From: Clostridiales bacterium
Lineage (GTDB): Bacteria; Bacillota; Clostridia; Oscillospirales; Acutalibacteraceae
Assembly: GCA_019422525.1 (NCBI GenBank)
Contig: JAHZDE010000001.1
Span: forward strand, 186,001-250,000
Length of the DNA stretch: 64,000 nt
Reading direction: 5' to 3'
The notes beneath the pieces are model-generated. The model was not told the DNA's origin. It saw only the letters and a list, made by a program, of their open reading frames with translations, and did no database searches. Made by a program: the position numbers and the translations under genes. Of the stretch, positions 9,046-17,627 are shown piece after piece (positions within the stretch are counted from its first letter, which is position 1; each line of letters begins with the position of its first letter).

Positions 9046-9708
9046 ATGCTATATGTTACCGGAGATCTCCACGGAGATATTACCCGTCTGGAAACCTTTC
9101 GTATGCGGCGTCTGAAGAAGGAAGACAAACTGATTGTTTGTGGTGATTTCGGCTTTTTGTGGGATAATGGGGAAAGCGAAAAAAAAGCGTTGGAAAAGCT
9201 TGCAAAAAAACGATACACCATCCTCTTTGTAGATGGCAGCCATGAAAACTTTGATTTGCTGGAGCAATATCCGGTGGAAGAGTGGAACGGTGGACAGGTA
9301 CGGCGTATCCGGGACAACATTTTTCATTTGATGCGTGGTCAGGTGTTTACGCTGGAAGGGAAAACCTTATTTACCTTTGGAGGCGGCGAAAGCCCCGAAA
9401 AGCAGATGCGGATTGAGGCCGGATGCTGGTGGGAACACGAAATGCCGGATATTCACGAAATGGATACAGGCGTGGAGAATTTATATAAACATGACTTGAC
9501 GGTGGATTATATCATTACTCATTCTCCCTACCCAGGAGCCGGACGGCGGTTTGAAGATCCGCGGGAACGGACTCCTTTGGAAACTTATTTCGAAGAAGTT
9601 GCCAAAACAGTAAAATATAAAAAATGGTATTTTGGCTCCCTACATATCGACCGGCAGTATTCCTCTCGCCATATTGCAGTATTCGAGGCGGTATTGCCCA
9701 TAGAATAA
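9046..9708 (+). CDS. Calcineurin-like metallophosphoesterase
   Basis: Predicted two-metal phosphoesterase; substrate unknown. Motifs of the superfamily appear in order: GDLHGD near residue 6, VCGDFGF, DGSHENF (the usual GNHE equivalent is GSHE here) and the late histidine in ITHSPYPG. At 220 residues it is a single-domain cytoplasmic protein. The ATG at 9046 is preferred over the one at 9040 because AGGAGG would touch the earlier codon. It lies 30 bases upstream of sbcD, another metallophosphoesterase, and is probably cotranscribed with sbcDC. Confidence 0.85.
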   Translation: MLYVTGDLHGDITRLETFRMRRLKKEDKLIVCGDFGFLWDNGESEKKALEKLAKKRYTILFVDGSHENFDLLEQYPVEEWNGGQVRRIRDNIFHLMRGQVFTLEGKTLFTFGGGESPEKQMRIEAGCWWEHEMPDIHEMDTGVENLYKHDLTVDYIITHSPYPGAGRRFEDPRERTPLETYFEEVAKTVKYKKWYFGSLHIDRQYSSRHIAVFEAVLPIE

Positions 9709-9738
9709 CTCAACGATTTTTGGGAAGAAGGGGATTTT

Positions 9739-10893
9739 TTGAAATTTATCCATACTTCTGACTGGCACCTGGGACGGATGCTGTATGGACGTTCCTTGCT
9801 TCCTGATCAGGCGCATTTGATTCGCAGTGTTTTTTTGCCCCTGGCAGAGAGAGAACATCCCGATGCAGTATTGCTGGCGGGAGATGTATATGACCGCTCG
9901 GTTGCTCCTGCGGCAGCGATTGCTCTTTTTGACGAAGCGTTGACAAAGCTGTCGGAAATGGGAATCCCGCTGGTAGTCATTTCCGGCAACCATGATGGAG
10001 CGGCCCGTATGGCAGTAGGCGCTTCTTTGCTGCGGAAAAACGGTGTGGTTATTGCCGCACGGCCGGAAGACTGCTTTTCACCTGTGGTGCTGGAAAAGAA
10101 CGGCGAGAAAGTACAGATTTTTACAATGCCTTGGATGGATGTTCTGACAGCGAGAGCCTTATTAGGGGAGGAGGGCAAGGAACTTCGTACCTCTCAGCAG
10201 TGTGCAGAAGCCATTATCCAGAGGATGGAGGAGCTCTTTCTCCCAGATGCCATTCATATTTTGGTGGGACACTGCTTTGTGGCAGGAAGTTCCCTTTCTG
10301 ACTCGGAAAACCCGGTTTTTGTGGGAGGAAGCGACCAGATATTCAGTGAAACCTATGGCCATTTTGACTATGTAGCGCTGGGACATCTGCACGGGCCTCA
10401 GCGGGCAGGCAAGAATGGACGCTATTCTGGTTCGCCGCTGTGGTATTCGGTGAGTGAGGAGAATCATCAAAAAAGTTTTTCTATTGTGGAAGTCACGAAA
10501 GGCAGCTTCTCTCTGCAGGAAGAAAAAGTCCACCCGCTTCGCCGTGTGCGCCGGATGCAAGGAAAGTTTGAAGAGCTTTTGGCACAGGGAAAAGAAACCC
10601 CAAGCGAAGACTTGGTGGATATTACATTGACCGACGATGGTCCGGTTTACTTACCAGCCAAGCAGCTTCGGCCTTATTATCCCAACTTATTGTCGATTCA
10701 CAGCCAGTGGATGATGCACCGGCAGGAAGATGCCGGAGTACAGGCAGCTGATGCGCGAAGGACTTCTCATCAGGAAGTATTCTCCCGCTTTTTGGAAGAT
10801 GTCTGCCATACAGAAGTGACACAGGAGGATATGGACCTGTTGGAAGATATATTGAGGGAATTGAACCTTGATGAAGGAGGAGGCAGAAAATGA
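9739..10893 (+). CDS. sbcD: Exonuclease subunit SbcD (Mre11-like nuclease)
   Basis: Nuclease subunit of the SbcCD complex, which cleaves hairpins and blocked DNA ends. The N-terminal phosphoesterase motifs are intact: HTSDWHLGR (Asp8, His10), LLAGDVYDR, ISGNHDG, VGHCF and ALGHLHGPQ. A C-terminal capping domain completes the 384 residues. The start codon is TTG at 9739, giving the typical MKFIHTSDWH beginning; AAGAAGGGG lies just upstream and no in-frame ATG fits. Its last four bases overlap the sbcC start (ATGA), so the two are translationally coupled. Confidence 0.95.
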   Translation: MKFIHTSDWHLGRMLYGRSLLPDQAHLIRSVFLPLAEREHPDAVLLAGDVYDRSVAPAAAIALFDEALTKLSEMGIPLVVISGNHDGAARMAVGASLLRKNGVVIAARPEDCFSPVVLEKNGEKVQIFTMPWMDVLTARALLGEEGKELRTSQQCAEAIIQRMEELFLPDAIHILVGHCFVAGSSLSDSENPVFVGGSDQIFSETYGHFDYVALGHLHGPQRAGKNGRYSGSPLWYSVSEENHQKSFSIVEVTKGSFSLQEEKVHPLRRVRRMQGKFEELLAQGKETPSEDLVDITLTDDGPVYLPAKQLRPYYPNLLSIHSQWMMHRQEDAGVQAADARRTSHQEVFSRFLEDVCHTEVTQEDMDLLEDILRELNLDEGGGRK

Positions 10894-13628
10894 TTCCGAT
10901 TTCTCTGCGCATGGCGGCTTTTGGCCCTTATTTGCGGGAAACGGTGATTGATTTTACCCGTTTACAGGAACAATCTCTATTCCTTATCACTGGAGCCACC
11001 GGAGGCGGAAAAACTTCCATTTTGGACGGCATGTGCTTTGCCCTGTACTGTCGCGCTACCGGTGGGCGCCGGGGATGGACGGAAATGCGGTGCGACAGTG
11101 CTTCGGATGACGTTCCCACCCGTGTGGATTTTGTGTTCCGTTTAGGAAAAGAAACTTATCGTTTTTGCCGCAGCATCCGGGTCCATTATGTTCGAGGGAG
11201 CGGGAGAAAAGAGTTCCGGGAAGAGCATGCCTGCTGGAAAGAGCAGAATGGCGAATGGGAGTTGTGGGAAAGCGGAAGTGAAACCCAGGTGCGCCGGTGT
11301 GCGGAAAAATTGACCGGACTGACACCGGAACAGTTTTCACAGGTGATTGTGCTGCCCCAGGGGGATTTTTTACGCCTGCTTCGTGCCAGTTCCCGAGAGA
11401 AAGCCGAAATGCTGCGAACGCTGTTTGCGATGACGGAATGGGTGAAAATCCAGGATGTGTTGCGGGAACGCACGAAAACGCTGGAAAAGCAGGTAGAAAA
11501 AGTCGATACCGAGCGGGACGCGCTGCTTCGGCAGGAACAGGCGGAGACTCCCGAAGAGTTAATGGAAAAGGTTGAACAGTTTCGGGAGCAAGAAAAAAAG
11601 CTGACCGTGTCCCTGCAGGAAAAGCAGAAGGAATGGATGCAGGCCGAACAACGGCTGCGGCTTTGCCGGGAATGGATGCAGGCTCAGCAGAGACTATTGA
11701 ACGAAAAGAAAAATGTCCAGCAGCGTTTGGAAGAACGGCAGGTTATACAGGAAAAATTGGAGCAGCAGAAAAAAGCCATGAGCCGGGTGCCCGATTTGCG
11801 GCAGGAGGCAGCACAAGCTGCTAAACGCGCTGCAAGGCTGGAAGGAGACTTGCAGGCAGCCGGACAATTGGCGGAAATCATGAAGAAGCTGCGGCAGACG
11901 AAAAAGGACCAGGAAGAGGCTCAGCTGCGGAGAGGAAAAGCTGCACAAATTCAAAAAGAGTATGGAGAGCGCCTCGCAGCAGGTCAAAAGTTTTTGCTGG
12001 AAATTCAGACAGCCACAGAAAAGCTTCCGAAACTGCAGGAAACGGACACCTATCTGCGTCAGGGAATAGAGGCTTATCAGGAACTGGAACGGGTGAAGGT
12101 TCAGCTGCAACAGCGGAAAAAAGATATTCAGCTGCATCAAGCGCAATTGGATGAGGAAATGGTGAAAGCCAAAACCCTTACAGCCAGTAGGAACCATCAG
12201 GAAGTTTTACGGTCAGCTAACCAAATTTCCCGACTGGCCAGTACCCTTGAGGAGGGGGAGCCTTGTCCTGTATGCGGTTCCCTTCACCATCCATCTCCGG
12301 CCAACAGGCAGGCAGAACAGATGGAAGATGGGGAGTTTGAAAAACTGGTACAGTTGGAAGAACAGGCCAGAGCCGCTGTCAGTACGCAGGAAGGGGTTCT
12401 GCATGCCTTGCGGGAGGAATTAACGAGACTGGAACAGGAAGCACAGGATCGACTCGAAAAGGCACAGTCTTTTGGAAGCCGGGAAGAAATCCAAAAGCAG
12501 AGAAAAGCCTGTACTGACATGTTAATACAGACAAGGGCGATTGCTGAAAAAAGTGTAGCCGCCCAAAAGCGCTTGGAAAAACTGAGCCAGGAACTGGAAA
12601 AAGCCCGGCAGGAGGAAGAGTCAGCCCAGAGAACGTTGGAAGGGCTTTCTGCCCGGGAAAAGGAACAACTCGCCCGAAAAGAAGAGCTCATTCAAAAATG
12701 GGGCGGAAATCTGCCAGTCCCCGAACAGCTGGAAAAAGAGAAAACATTGGCTGACCAAACCGTACTTTCCCGAAACCGGCAGGCGGACCAGCTGGAAAAA
12801 GAATGGAGCGCACTGCAAAACCAAATAGGCGGCGCCGAATCGGCCCTAAAAGAAGCACAACAGCGAGTACAGCAGGCCGAAGAGGAGTGTAGTCAGCGGG
12901 AAAAAAGCTGGCAGGGAGAAAAGATTCCCACAGAAGAAGAAGCATTCACCCGCTATCAGGAAAAAAAGGCAGAGGTAGAAAAACTGAATCACACAGCCGG
13001 ACAGCTTTCCCAGCAGATTGGCTCTGGAACACAATCCCTTGCACGACTGAAAAAACTGGAAGAACAGTTCAGCCATCTGCAGAAAGCGTACCATCAGGCG
13101 GCCCGTCTGTATAAACTCTTATCAGGCAGCAATCCTATGCGGATTCCGGTGGATAAATATGTGCTCAGCATCATGCTGGAAGAAATTCTTGCCTGTGCTA
13201 ACCGGTATTTTGCCCAGTTCAGCCGGGAACGGTATGCACTCTTGCGCAGTCAGGAAAGGGCTGCCAACAATGCTTATAGCGGCCTGGATTTGGTAGTGCT
13301 GGATGGCATGACAGGCCACGAGCGTTCGGTAGATACCCTATCTGGTGGAGAACAATTTTTGGCGTCGCTTTCTTTGGCGCTGGGGCTTTCCGAGGTGGTG
13401 CAGAATCAGTCGGGCTGTGTACGGCTGGAAGCTCTGTTTATCGATGAAGGGTTTGGTTCGCTGGACCAGGAAACCTTGGATACCGCCATGAAAGCGCTGG
13501 CCATGCTCCATCAGGGCGGAAGGATGATTGGGATTATTTCCCATGTCAGTGAGCTGCGGAATCGGATTTCTTCTCGGATTGAAGTTTCTCGCTTGCCGGA
13601 TGGTACAGCGAAAGCGGAAGTTATATAA
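10890..13628 (+). CDS. sbcC: Exonuclease subunit SbcC (Rad50-like ATPase)
   Basis: SMC-like ATPase partner of SbcD. Walker A GATGGGKTS is at residues 35-43. Two long coiled-coil arms rich in Glu, Gln and Lys surround a zinc hook CPVC (about 459-462). The ABC signature TLSGGEQFLASLSLA (about 816-830) and Walker B ALFIDEGFGSLD (about 849-860) form the C-terminal half of the head. At 912 residues it is within the family's range. The start overlaps the sbcD stop by four bases. Confidence 0.95.
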   Translation: MIPISLRMAAFGPYLRETVIDFTRLQEQSLFLITGATGGGKTSILDGMCFALYCRATGGRRGWTEMRCDSASDDVPTRVDFVFRLGKETYRFCRSIRVHYVRGSGRKEFREEHACWKEQNGEWELWESGSETQVRRCAEKLTGLTPEQFSQVIVLPQGDFLRLLRASSREKAEMLRTLFAMTEWVKIQDVLRERTKTLEKQVEKVDTERDALLRQEQAETPEELMEKVEQFREQEKKLTVSLQEKQKEWMQAEQRLRLCREWMQAQQRLLNEKKNVQQRLEERQVIQEKLEQQKKAMSRVPDLRQEAAQAAKRAARLEGDLQAAGQLAEIMKKLRQTKKDQEEAQLRRGKAAQIQKEYGERLAAGQKFLLEIQTATEKLPKLQETDTYLRQGIEAYQELERVKVQLQQRKKDIQLHQAQLDEEMVKAKTLTASRNHQEVLRSANQISRLASTLEEGEPCPVCGSLHHPSPANRQAEQMEDGEFEKLVQLEEQARAAVSTQEGVLHALREELTRLEQEAQDRLEKAQSFGSREEIQKQRKACTDMLIQTRAIAEKSVAAQKRLEKLSQELEKARQEEESAQRTLEGLSAREKEQLARKEELIQKWGGNLPVPEQLEKEKTLADQTVLSRNRQADQLEKEWSALQNQIGGAESALKEAQQRVQQAEEECSQREKSWQGEKIPTEEEAFTRYQEKKAEVEKLNHTAGQLSQQIGSGTQSLARLKKLEEQFSHLQKAYHQAARLYKLLSGSNPMRIPVDKYVLSIMLEEILACANRYFAQFSRERYALLRSQERAANNAYSGLDLVVLDGMTGHERSVDTLSGGEQFLASLSLALGLSEVVQNQSGCVRLEALFIDEGFGSLDQETLDTAMKALAMLHQGGRMIGIISHVSELRNRISSRIEVSRLPDGTAKAEVI

Positions 13629-13662
13629 ATTGTCCAACCTCAGTTTCATAAAAAAACAAAAC

Positions 13663-13700
13663 AAGGCCTCTGCCGCATTGTAACCGCGGCAGAGGCCTTT
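13663..13700 (+). terminator. Bidirectional terminator between sbcC and a convergent gene
   Basis: Fourteen-base perfect arms AAGGCCTCTGCCGC / GCGGCAGAGGCCTT. The minus-strand exit is T-rich (TTGTTTTGTTTTTTT); the plus exit has only three T, so it serves mainly the convergent minus-strand gene. Confidence 0.8.
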
Positions 13701-13724
13701 GAATTGACCATTAAAAATACAGGA

Positions 13725-14618
13725 TTATTTTTTATCGTCGGAACTGTGACTGTGAATATCAATTTCGGCGGTATCGGCTTTGGTGTCCACATCGTTCTGC
13801 AAAGGAGAAGAACTCATATCATAGCCGTCATGGTATACATCAAAATCGCCGTCATACAGGCTGTCAGTCTTTTTGGGCTTCTGCTTGGGACGGATAAACT
13901 GCAGATACACCACAGCGCCCAATCCAGCAACGCCTACCACTATCAGTACGATTCCCAAAACCAGCAGAAATGTGCTGCCACTGTTGCCACTGGAAGAAGC
14001 TGTGGATTCCAGCTGAGAAGAGGATTCCTCTGTGGAAGCGGCCGACTCACTTTCGCCGCCAATAGGCAGACCGCTGATAACGGAGCCATCATTTACCAGT
14101 TCGCTGTTATCCTCGTCGCTGAAATCCGGGCCGCTGATAACGGTGGTAGTGGAAGAGGAGTTGGTGGTTGTGTCAGGGTTGTAAGTTTCCTGAGACTGGT
14201 AGGTGTTATCTCCCTGGTTATTGGTACCTACACCTTGTTGTCCACCAGTAGTGGCACCTTGATTATCACTGCTCCCATTCTGACTTCCATTGTTATTCTC
14301 AGATGAAGAGGTATGAGAAGGGGTGGAAGATGAATCGCCAGAAGGTTTATCCGAAGACGAGTCAAGGGAAGATGTGGTAGACGAAGTGCTGCTATGGGAA
14401 GGCTTCGAAGAGGATGATTCTATAGAAGAGTTTTCGGTGGATGAAGGTGCTTCAGTAGGCTCAACAGCTGATTGGTTCTCGTCTTTGGTAACGGTGCCGG
14501 TATAAGTTTTGGGAGTAGGGTCCATATCATATCCTAAAACTGTTATACAACAAACCGAAACAATTAGGATAATTGCGGCAGAAGCTGCCAGCAAACGAAA
14601 AATACCTCGTTTCTGCAT
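13725..14618 (-). CDS. Ser/Thr/Asn-rich protein with two membrane segments (unknown function)
   Basis: Not recognised. The 297 residues start with a hydrophobic segment (about 10-28) that could be a signal anchor or signal peptide. A long low-complexity region (about 45-212) made almost entirely of Ser, Thr, Asn, Gly, Gln and acidic residues follows. A second membrane span (about 216-240) and a basic then acidic cytoplasmic tail (241-297) end it. The likely topology is an extracellular disordered stalk or loop held at the membrane. VISG occurs twice (160-163, 180-183). GTAGGAGGT precedes the ATG, so the gene is real. It is a monocistronic unit ending at the shared terminator. Confidence 0.75.
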   Translation of the reverse strand: MQKRGIFRLLAASAAIILIVSVCCITVLGYDMDPTPKTYTGTVTKDENQSAVEPTEAPSSTENSSIESSSSKPSHSSTSSTTSSLDSSSDKPSGDSSSTPSHTSSSENNNGSQNGSSDNQGATTGGQQGVGTNNQGDNTYQSQETYNPDTTTNSSSTTTVISGPDFSDEDNSELVNDGSVISGLPIGGESESAASTEESSSQLESTASSSGNSGSTFLLVLGIVLIVVGVAGLGAVVYLQFIRPKQKPKKTDSLYDGDFDVYHDGYDMSSSPLQNDVDTKADTAEIDIHSHSSDDKK

Positions 14619-14739
14619 TTGGTAAACTACCTCCTACACAAAATTACTAATAGTACCATCATACACGAAAATACGGCGGATTACAACCCGAAAAACAGTA
14701 AAGGCGAGGTTTTCCGGAAAGAAATGGAAATGGAGTTCG

Positions 14740-14768
14740 TTGACATCCTGGGAGAAATCGGGTATCCT
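14740..14768 (+). promoter_or_regulatory. Sigma-A promoter of the GNAT gene
   Basis: TTGACA, 17-base spacer, TATCCT. Confidence 0.7.
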
Positions 14769-14813
14769 GTAAAAAGCAGCTAAAAATACCGGAGAACAAA
14801 GGAGGAATTTGCT

Positions 14814-15341
14814 GTGAATTTTACCATGCGCCCTGCCGGAGAAGGGGATTTTCCCCAAGTGTTTGCTTTGATGGAAAAGGCTTTCCCGCCGTCAGAGCAC
14901 CGGAGCCGGACAGGACAGCAGAGGCTTTTTCAAAATCCCGCCTACAGTTACCGGATTTTAGAGGATGAGACCGGGATGTTTTTGGGATTTTTAGCCGTTT
15001 GGGAATTTGAAACCTTTCGGTTTGCCGAACATTTTGCCGTAAACGAGAATGCCAGAGGTCATGGAATCGGTGGCCAGGCACTGCAAATGTGGATGAAAGA
15101 AGAGGATACCCCTGTGGTGCTGGAAGTGGAGCTTCCCGAAACGGAAATGGCCCGGCGCAGAATTGGTTTTTATCAGAGGCTGGGATTTATCCTGAACGAA
15201 TTTCCCTATTGGCAGCCTTCCATGCAGGAAGGGCAGCCGTCCATTCCGCTGAAAATTATGAGTTGGCCCAAAGCTCTTTCACAGGAACAGTTTGCTCCCT
15301 GGCAGCAACAGATTTATCAGGATGTCTATGGGCAAAAATAA
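14814..15341 (+). CDS. GNAT-family N-acetyltransferase
   Basis: Predicted acetyl-CoA-dependent acetyltransferase; substrate unknown. In 175 residues the acetyl-CoA loop is seen at VNENARGHGIGGQAL (about 76-90), with a preceding beta strand and FYQRLGF, the typical motif B region. The start is GTG at 14814, set by AAGGAGG eight bases upstream; the next ATG would cut into the first beta strand. It has its own promoter and is followed by a separate promoter for the next gene. Confidence 0.85.
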   Translation: MNFTMRPAGEGDFPQVFALMEKAFPPSEHRSRTGQQRLFQNPAYSYRILEDETGMFLGFLAVWEFETFRFAEHFAVNENARGHGIGGQALQMWMKEEDTPVVLEVELPETEMARRRIGFYQRLGFILNEFPYWQPSMQEGQPSIPLKIMSWPKALSQEQFAPWQQQIYQDVYGQK

Positions 15342-15355
15342 GGATGGAATAATAG

Positions 15356-15384
15356 TTGTAAGAAAATTAGAAAAACGGTATTAT
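15356..15384 (+). promoter_or_regulatory. Sigma-A promoter of the HAD phosphatase gene
   Basis: TTGTAA, 17-base spacer, TATTAT. A small hairpin TCAGGG-GCGGA-CCCTGA lies in the leader (about 15408-15425). Confidence 0.65.
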
Positions 15385-15454
15385 GAAATAGATAGAGACA
15401 GCAGATTCTCAGGGGCGGACCCTGATTAGAAAGAAGAAAGGACAGGTTTTAGTC

Positions 15455-16231
15455 ATGGAGCAATTGCGGCAGAAAAAAGGATTTATTATTGATATGGATG
15501 GAGTTATCTATCATGGCAATAAGCTGCTCCCCGGCGTAAAAGAGTTTGTAGACTGGCTGTATCGGGAAAATAAGCAGTTTTTATTCCTCACCAACTCCAG
15601 CCGGCATACACCGCGGGAGTTACAGAAAAAACTGGCCTGGATGGGCTTGGATGTAGATGAGAGCCATTTCTATACCAGTGCGTTGGCAACAGCCAGCTTT
15701 ATTGCTTCTCAATATCCTGAGGCCACTGCTTATGCAGTCGGGGAGCACGGGCTGCTCAATGCGCTGTACGACGCAGGCATTACGGTCAATGAAATCAACC
15801 CGGATTATGTGATTATCGGGGAAGCAGATAATTATAATTATGACAGCATCGTCAAGTCCGTGCGGTTTATCAACCGGGGAGCAAAACTAATCGGTACCAA
15901 TACGGATTTAACCGGCCCCATGGAAGACGGGATTGTCCCTGCCTGCCGGGCATTGGTGGCGCCCATTGAGCTGGCTACCGGGAAAAATGCCTATTTTGTC
16001 GGAAAGCCCAATCCGCTGATGATGCGTACCGGTTTAAAGCTTTTAGGAGTACATTCCGAGGAGACCGCGATTATTGGAGACCGGATGGATACCGATATTG
16101 TAGCGGGCATTGAAACCGGTTTGGACACGGCGCTGGTCCTTTCGGGTGTGACAACCCGGGAGATGATAGGGGATTTCCCCTATCGGCCCAGATTGGTTTT
16201 GTCCGGTGTGGGAGAAATCGCCGGGGTATAA
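15455..16231 (+). CDS. HAD-superfamily (NagD-type, IIA) sugar-phosphate phosphatase
   Basis: Predicted phosphatase of small phosphorylated metabolites. The catalytic aspartates are in IIDMDGVIYHG (Asp13, Asp15), motif II is LFLTNSSRHTPREL, and motifs III/IV are GKPNPLMMRTGL and IIGDRMDTDI. The C2A cap between motifs II and III marks the NagD/AraL group. Length 258 is normal. A second member of the same group lies at 37260-38069; they are clearly different genes. The ATG is preceded by AGAAGAAAGGAC. Confidence 0.88.
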   Translation: MEQLRQKKGFIIDMDGVIYHGNKLLPGVKEFVDWLYRENKQFLFLTNSSRHTPRELQKKLAWMGLDVDESHFYTSALATASFIASQYPEATAYAVGEHGLLNALYDAGITVNEINPDYVIIGEADNYNYDSIVKSVRFINRGAKLIGTNTDLTGPMEDGIVPACRALVAPIELATGKNAYFVGKPNPLMMRTGLKLLGVHSEETAIIGDRMDTDIVAGIETGLDTALVLSGVTTREMIGDFPYRPRLVLSGVGEIAGV

Positions 16232-16261
16232 AAAAATATGCATTTGCAATAAGAAAAAGAC

Positions 16262-16297
16262 TTGCCTTCCAGCAGTGAAAATGCTGTGGTGAGGCAA
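16262..16297 (+). other. Stable hairpin before the deoxyribosyltransferase-like gene
   Basis: Arms TTGCCTTCCAGCA and TGCTGTGGTGAGGCAA (wobble and one bulge) enclose GTGAAAA. There is no T-run, so it is not an obvious terminator; it could be an RNA processing or regulatory structure in the leader of the next gene. Confidence 0.45.
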
Positions 16298-16351
16298 ATC
16301 CTGTTTACCGATACTGGAAAACTATCGGTTTTTCTGGAGGGGGAAGGACGT

Positions 16352-16660
16352 ATGCAGACGATTACCGTTTGTGGGAGCATGAGATTTGAAGAAGAAATGA
16401 AAAGCGTAGCCTTCCTGTTGGAAAGCAAAAAAGGTTTTAATGTGATTCAATGTACGTATAACGAGCAAAAAGTGGAAATAACAGCCGAAATGATGGAAAA
16501 TCTGAAAAAAGCACATTTTGAAAAAATTAAAATGAGCGACGGTATCTATGTGGTAGATATCGACCACTATATAGGTAGTTCCGTTCAGCAGGAAATTGAA
16601 TATGCCAAGAAGATGAATAAACAAATTATTTTTCACAGTGACTACTCTTCTGCTTTATAA
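16352..16660 (+). CDS. Small nucleoside 2-deoxyribosyltransferase-like protein
   Basis: The 102-residue product starts with TITVCGSMRFEEEM, the first strand and GS loop of the nucleoside 2-deoxyribosyltransferase/SLOG fold. Near the end is SDGIYVVDIDHYIGSSVQQEIEYAKKMNKQ (given in two parts: SDGIYVVDIDHYIG and SSVQQEIEYAKKMNK), the family's segment with the catalytic glutamate position (QEIEYA). Whether it is an active transferase or a nucleotide-binding protein is open. The start is set by GGAGGGGG before ATG 16352. No close operon partner is seen. Confidence 0.65.
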   Translation: MQTITVCGSMRFEEEMKSVAFLLESKKGFNVIQCTYNEQKVEITAEMMENLKKAHFEKIKMSDGIYVVDIDHYIGSSVQQEIEYAKKMNKQIIFHSDYSSAL

Positions 16661-16684
16661 GCTGGGAGATGATATCGTAAATAA

Positions 16685-16736
16685 AAAATTCACCAAGGGT
16701 GCTTTCCTAACAGGATTCCCTTGGTGAATTTTATTT
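16685..16736 (+). terminator. Bidirectional terminator between the small protein gene and thiT
   Basis: Arms AAAATTCACCAAGGG / CCCTTGGTGAATTTT with T-rich exit on plus (TATTTTG) and A/T tail on minus. Confidence 0.82.
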
Positions 16737-16749
16737 TGCTTATTATCCT

Positions 16750-17325
16750 TTATTTACGAATGGGGTTCGGCTTTGAGAAGTCAAATACCCGGCAGAAAAT
16801 AGCTCCGACAACTACCGTGATAATCAGCTCCGGCAGCATGTAGGAAATATTGTAATAGAAAGAATACAGGATTCCGGCCCAGTTGATTCCGGTTTCGCTT
16901 AAAATGGTATCCCACACGAAAATGCCGGAAATAAAGTGGCACAGGAAACGAAGAGCAATGGCGATAGAAGTGCCACTGACAAAGGCGATGGAAGGATTTT
17001 TGATGGTTTTACGAAACAGTCCTGCAAATCCCAGTACGCCAAAAGCCAGCAGATAGTCTAACAAAATAGAGAGGATAACGGTAGCCAGCGACACCCCGCG
17101 AAGCACATTCATTCCGATAAGCAGCTGAAGAATGCCATAGGTGACACCTGTCACCAGTCCCCATTTTACGCCATAGCGGAAGCTGATAATACAAATCGGC
17201 AGCATACTGCATAGGGTAATTGCGCCGCCCTGTGCCCAAGGGCCAGGAAATTGAATCATACTTAAGACAGTAGCAACCGCAAGCATGAGTGCGGTTTCGG
17301 TAAGCTTTCGAGTTTTGTTTTTCAT
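16750..17325 (-). CDS. thiT: Thiamine-specific ECF transporter S component
   Basis: Membrane substrate-binding subunit of an energy-coupling-factor transporter that imports thiamine. The 191 residues form about six hydrophobic segments. The family-like N-terminus (ALMLAVATVLSMIQFPGPWA) and the aromatic stretch WAGILYSFYYNISYMLPE near the C-terminus fit ThiT. The call is strengthened by the TPP riboswitch and terminator directly upstream. ATG 17325 is preferred over ATG 17334 because the AGAAGGG site touches the latter. The energizing EcfA/T proteins are not in this window. Confidence 0.93.
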   Translation of the reverse strand: MKNKTRKLTETALMLAVATVLSMIQFPGPWAQGGAITLCSMLPICIISFRYGVKWGLVTGVTYGILQLLIGMNVLRGVSLATVILSILLDYLLAFGVLGFAGLFRKTIKNPSIAFVSGTSIAIALRFLCHFISGIFVWDTILSETGINWAGILYSFYYNISYMLPELIITVVVGAIFCRVFDFSKPNPIRK

Positions 17326-17376
17326 AATCAACATCCCTTCTGCGTTTTATAACCATGACAGGATGCAATAGTCTGC

Positions 17377-17422
17377 AAAAAAAGCAGCCGGAACCCAAAC
17401 GAGTTTACCGGCAGCTTTTTTT
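17377..17422 (-). terminator. Riboswitch-controlled terminator before thiT
   Basis: On the minus strand AAAAAAAGCTGCCGG pairs with CCGGCTGCTTTTTTT, placed between the TPP aptamer and thiT; the run of T makes it an intrinsic attenuator. Confidence 0.88.
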
Positions 17423-17430
17423 AGATAACA

Positions 17431-17518
17431 TCTTACCGATTTCCCTACGCCGGCATTACCCGGATCAGGTTATGGGTTGGACGATATCCTCTCAGCCGTA
17501 TAACAGCACCCCGTTAAA
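17431..17518 (-). ncRNA. TPP riboswitch (THI element)
   Basis: The minus strand contains the conserved core GGGGTGCT, GGCTGAGAGG, ACCTGATCCGGGTAAT and GGCGTAGGGAA in order. These are the hallmark segments of the thiamine-diphosphate aptamer. Binding of TPP is expected to allow the downstream terminator hairpin and switch off thiT. Confidence 0.96.
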
Positions 17519-17528
17519 AAACGTATCT

Positions 17529-17557
17529 ACTGTAATGCAATTTTCGAAATTTGTCAA
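17529..17557 (-). promoter_or_regulatory. Sigma-A promoter of the TPP riboswitch-thiT transcript
   Basis: TTGACA, 17-base spacer, TACAGT on the minus strand, ending about 10 bases before the aptamer. Confidence 0.82.
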
Positions 17558-17573
17558 GTTGGAATCTCAAGCA

Positions 17574-17601
17574 TTGACTTTTGTTGATAGCAGATTATAA
17601 T
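17574..17601 (+). promoter_or_regulatory. Sigma-A promoter of the esterase gene
   Basis: TTGACT, 16-base spacer, TATAAT. Confidence 0.75.
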
Positions 17602-17627
17602 GATTGGCAAGAAAGGGGGAGTTTTCC

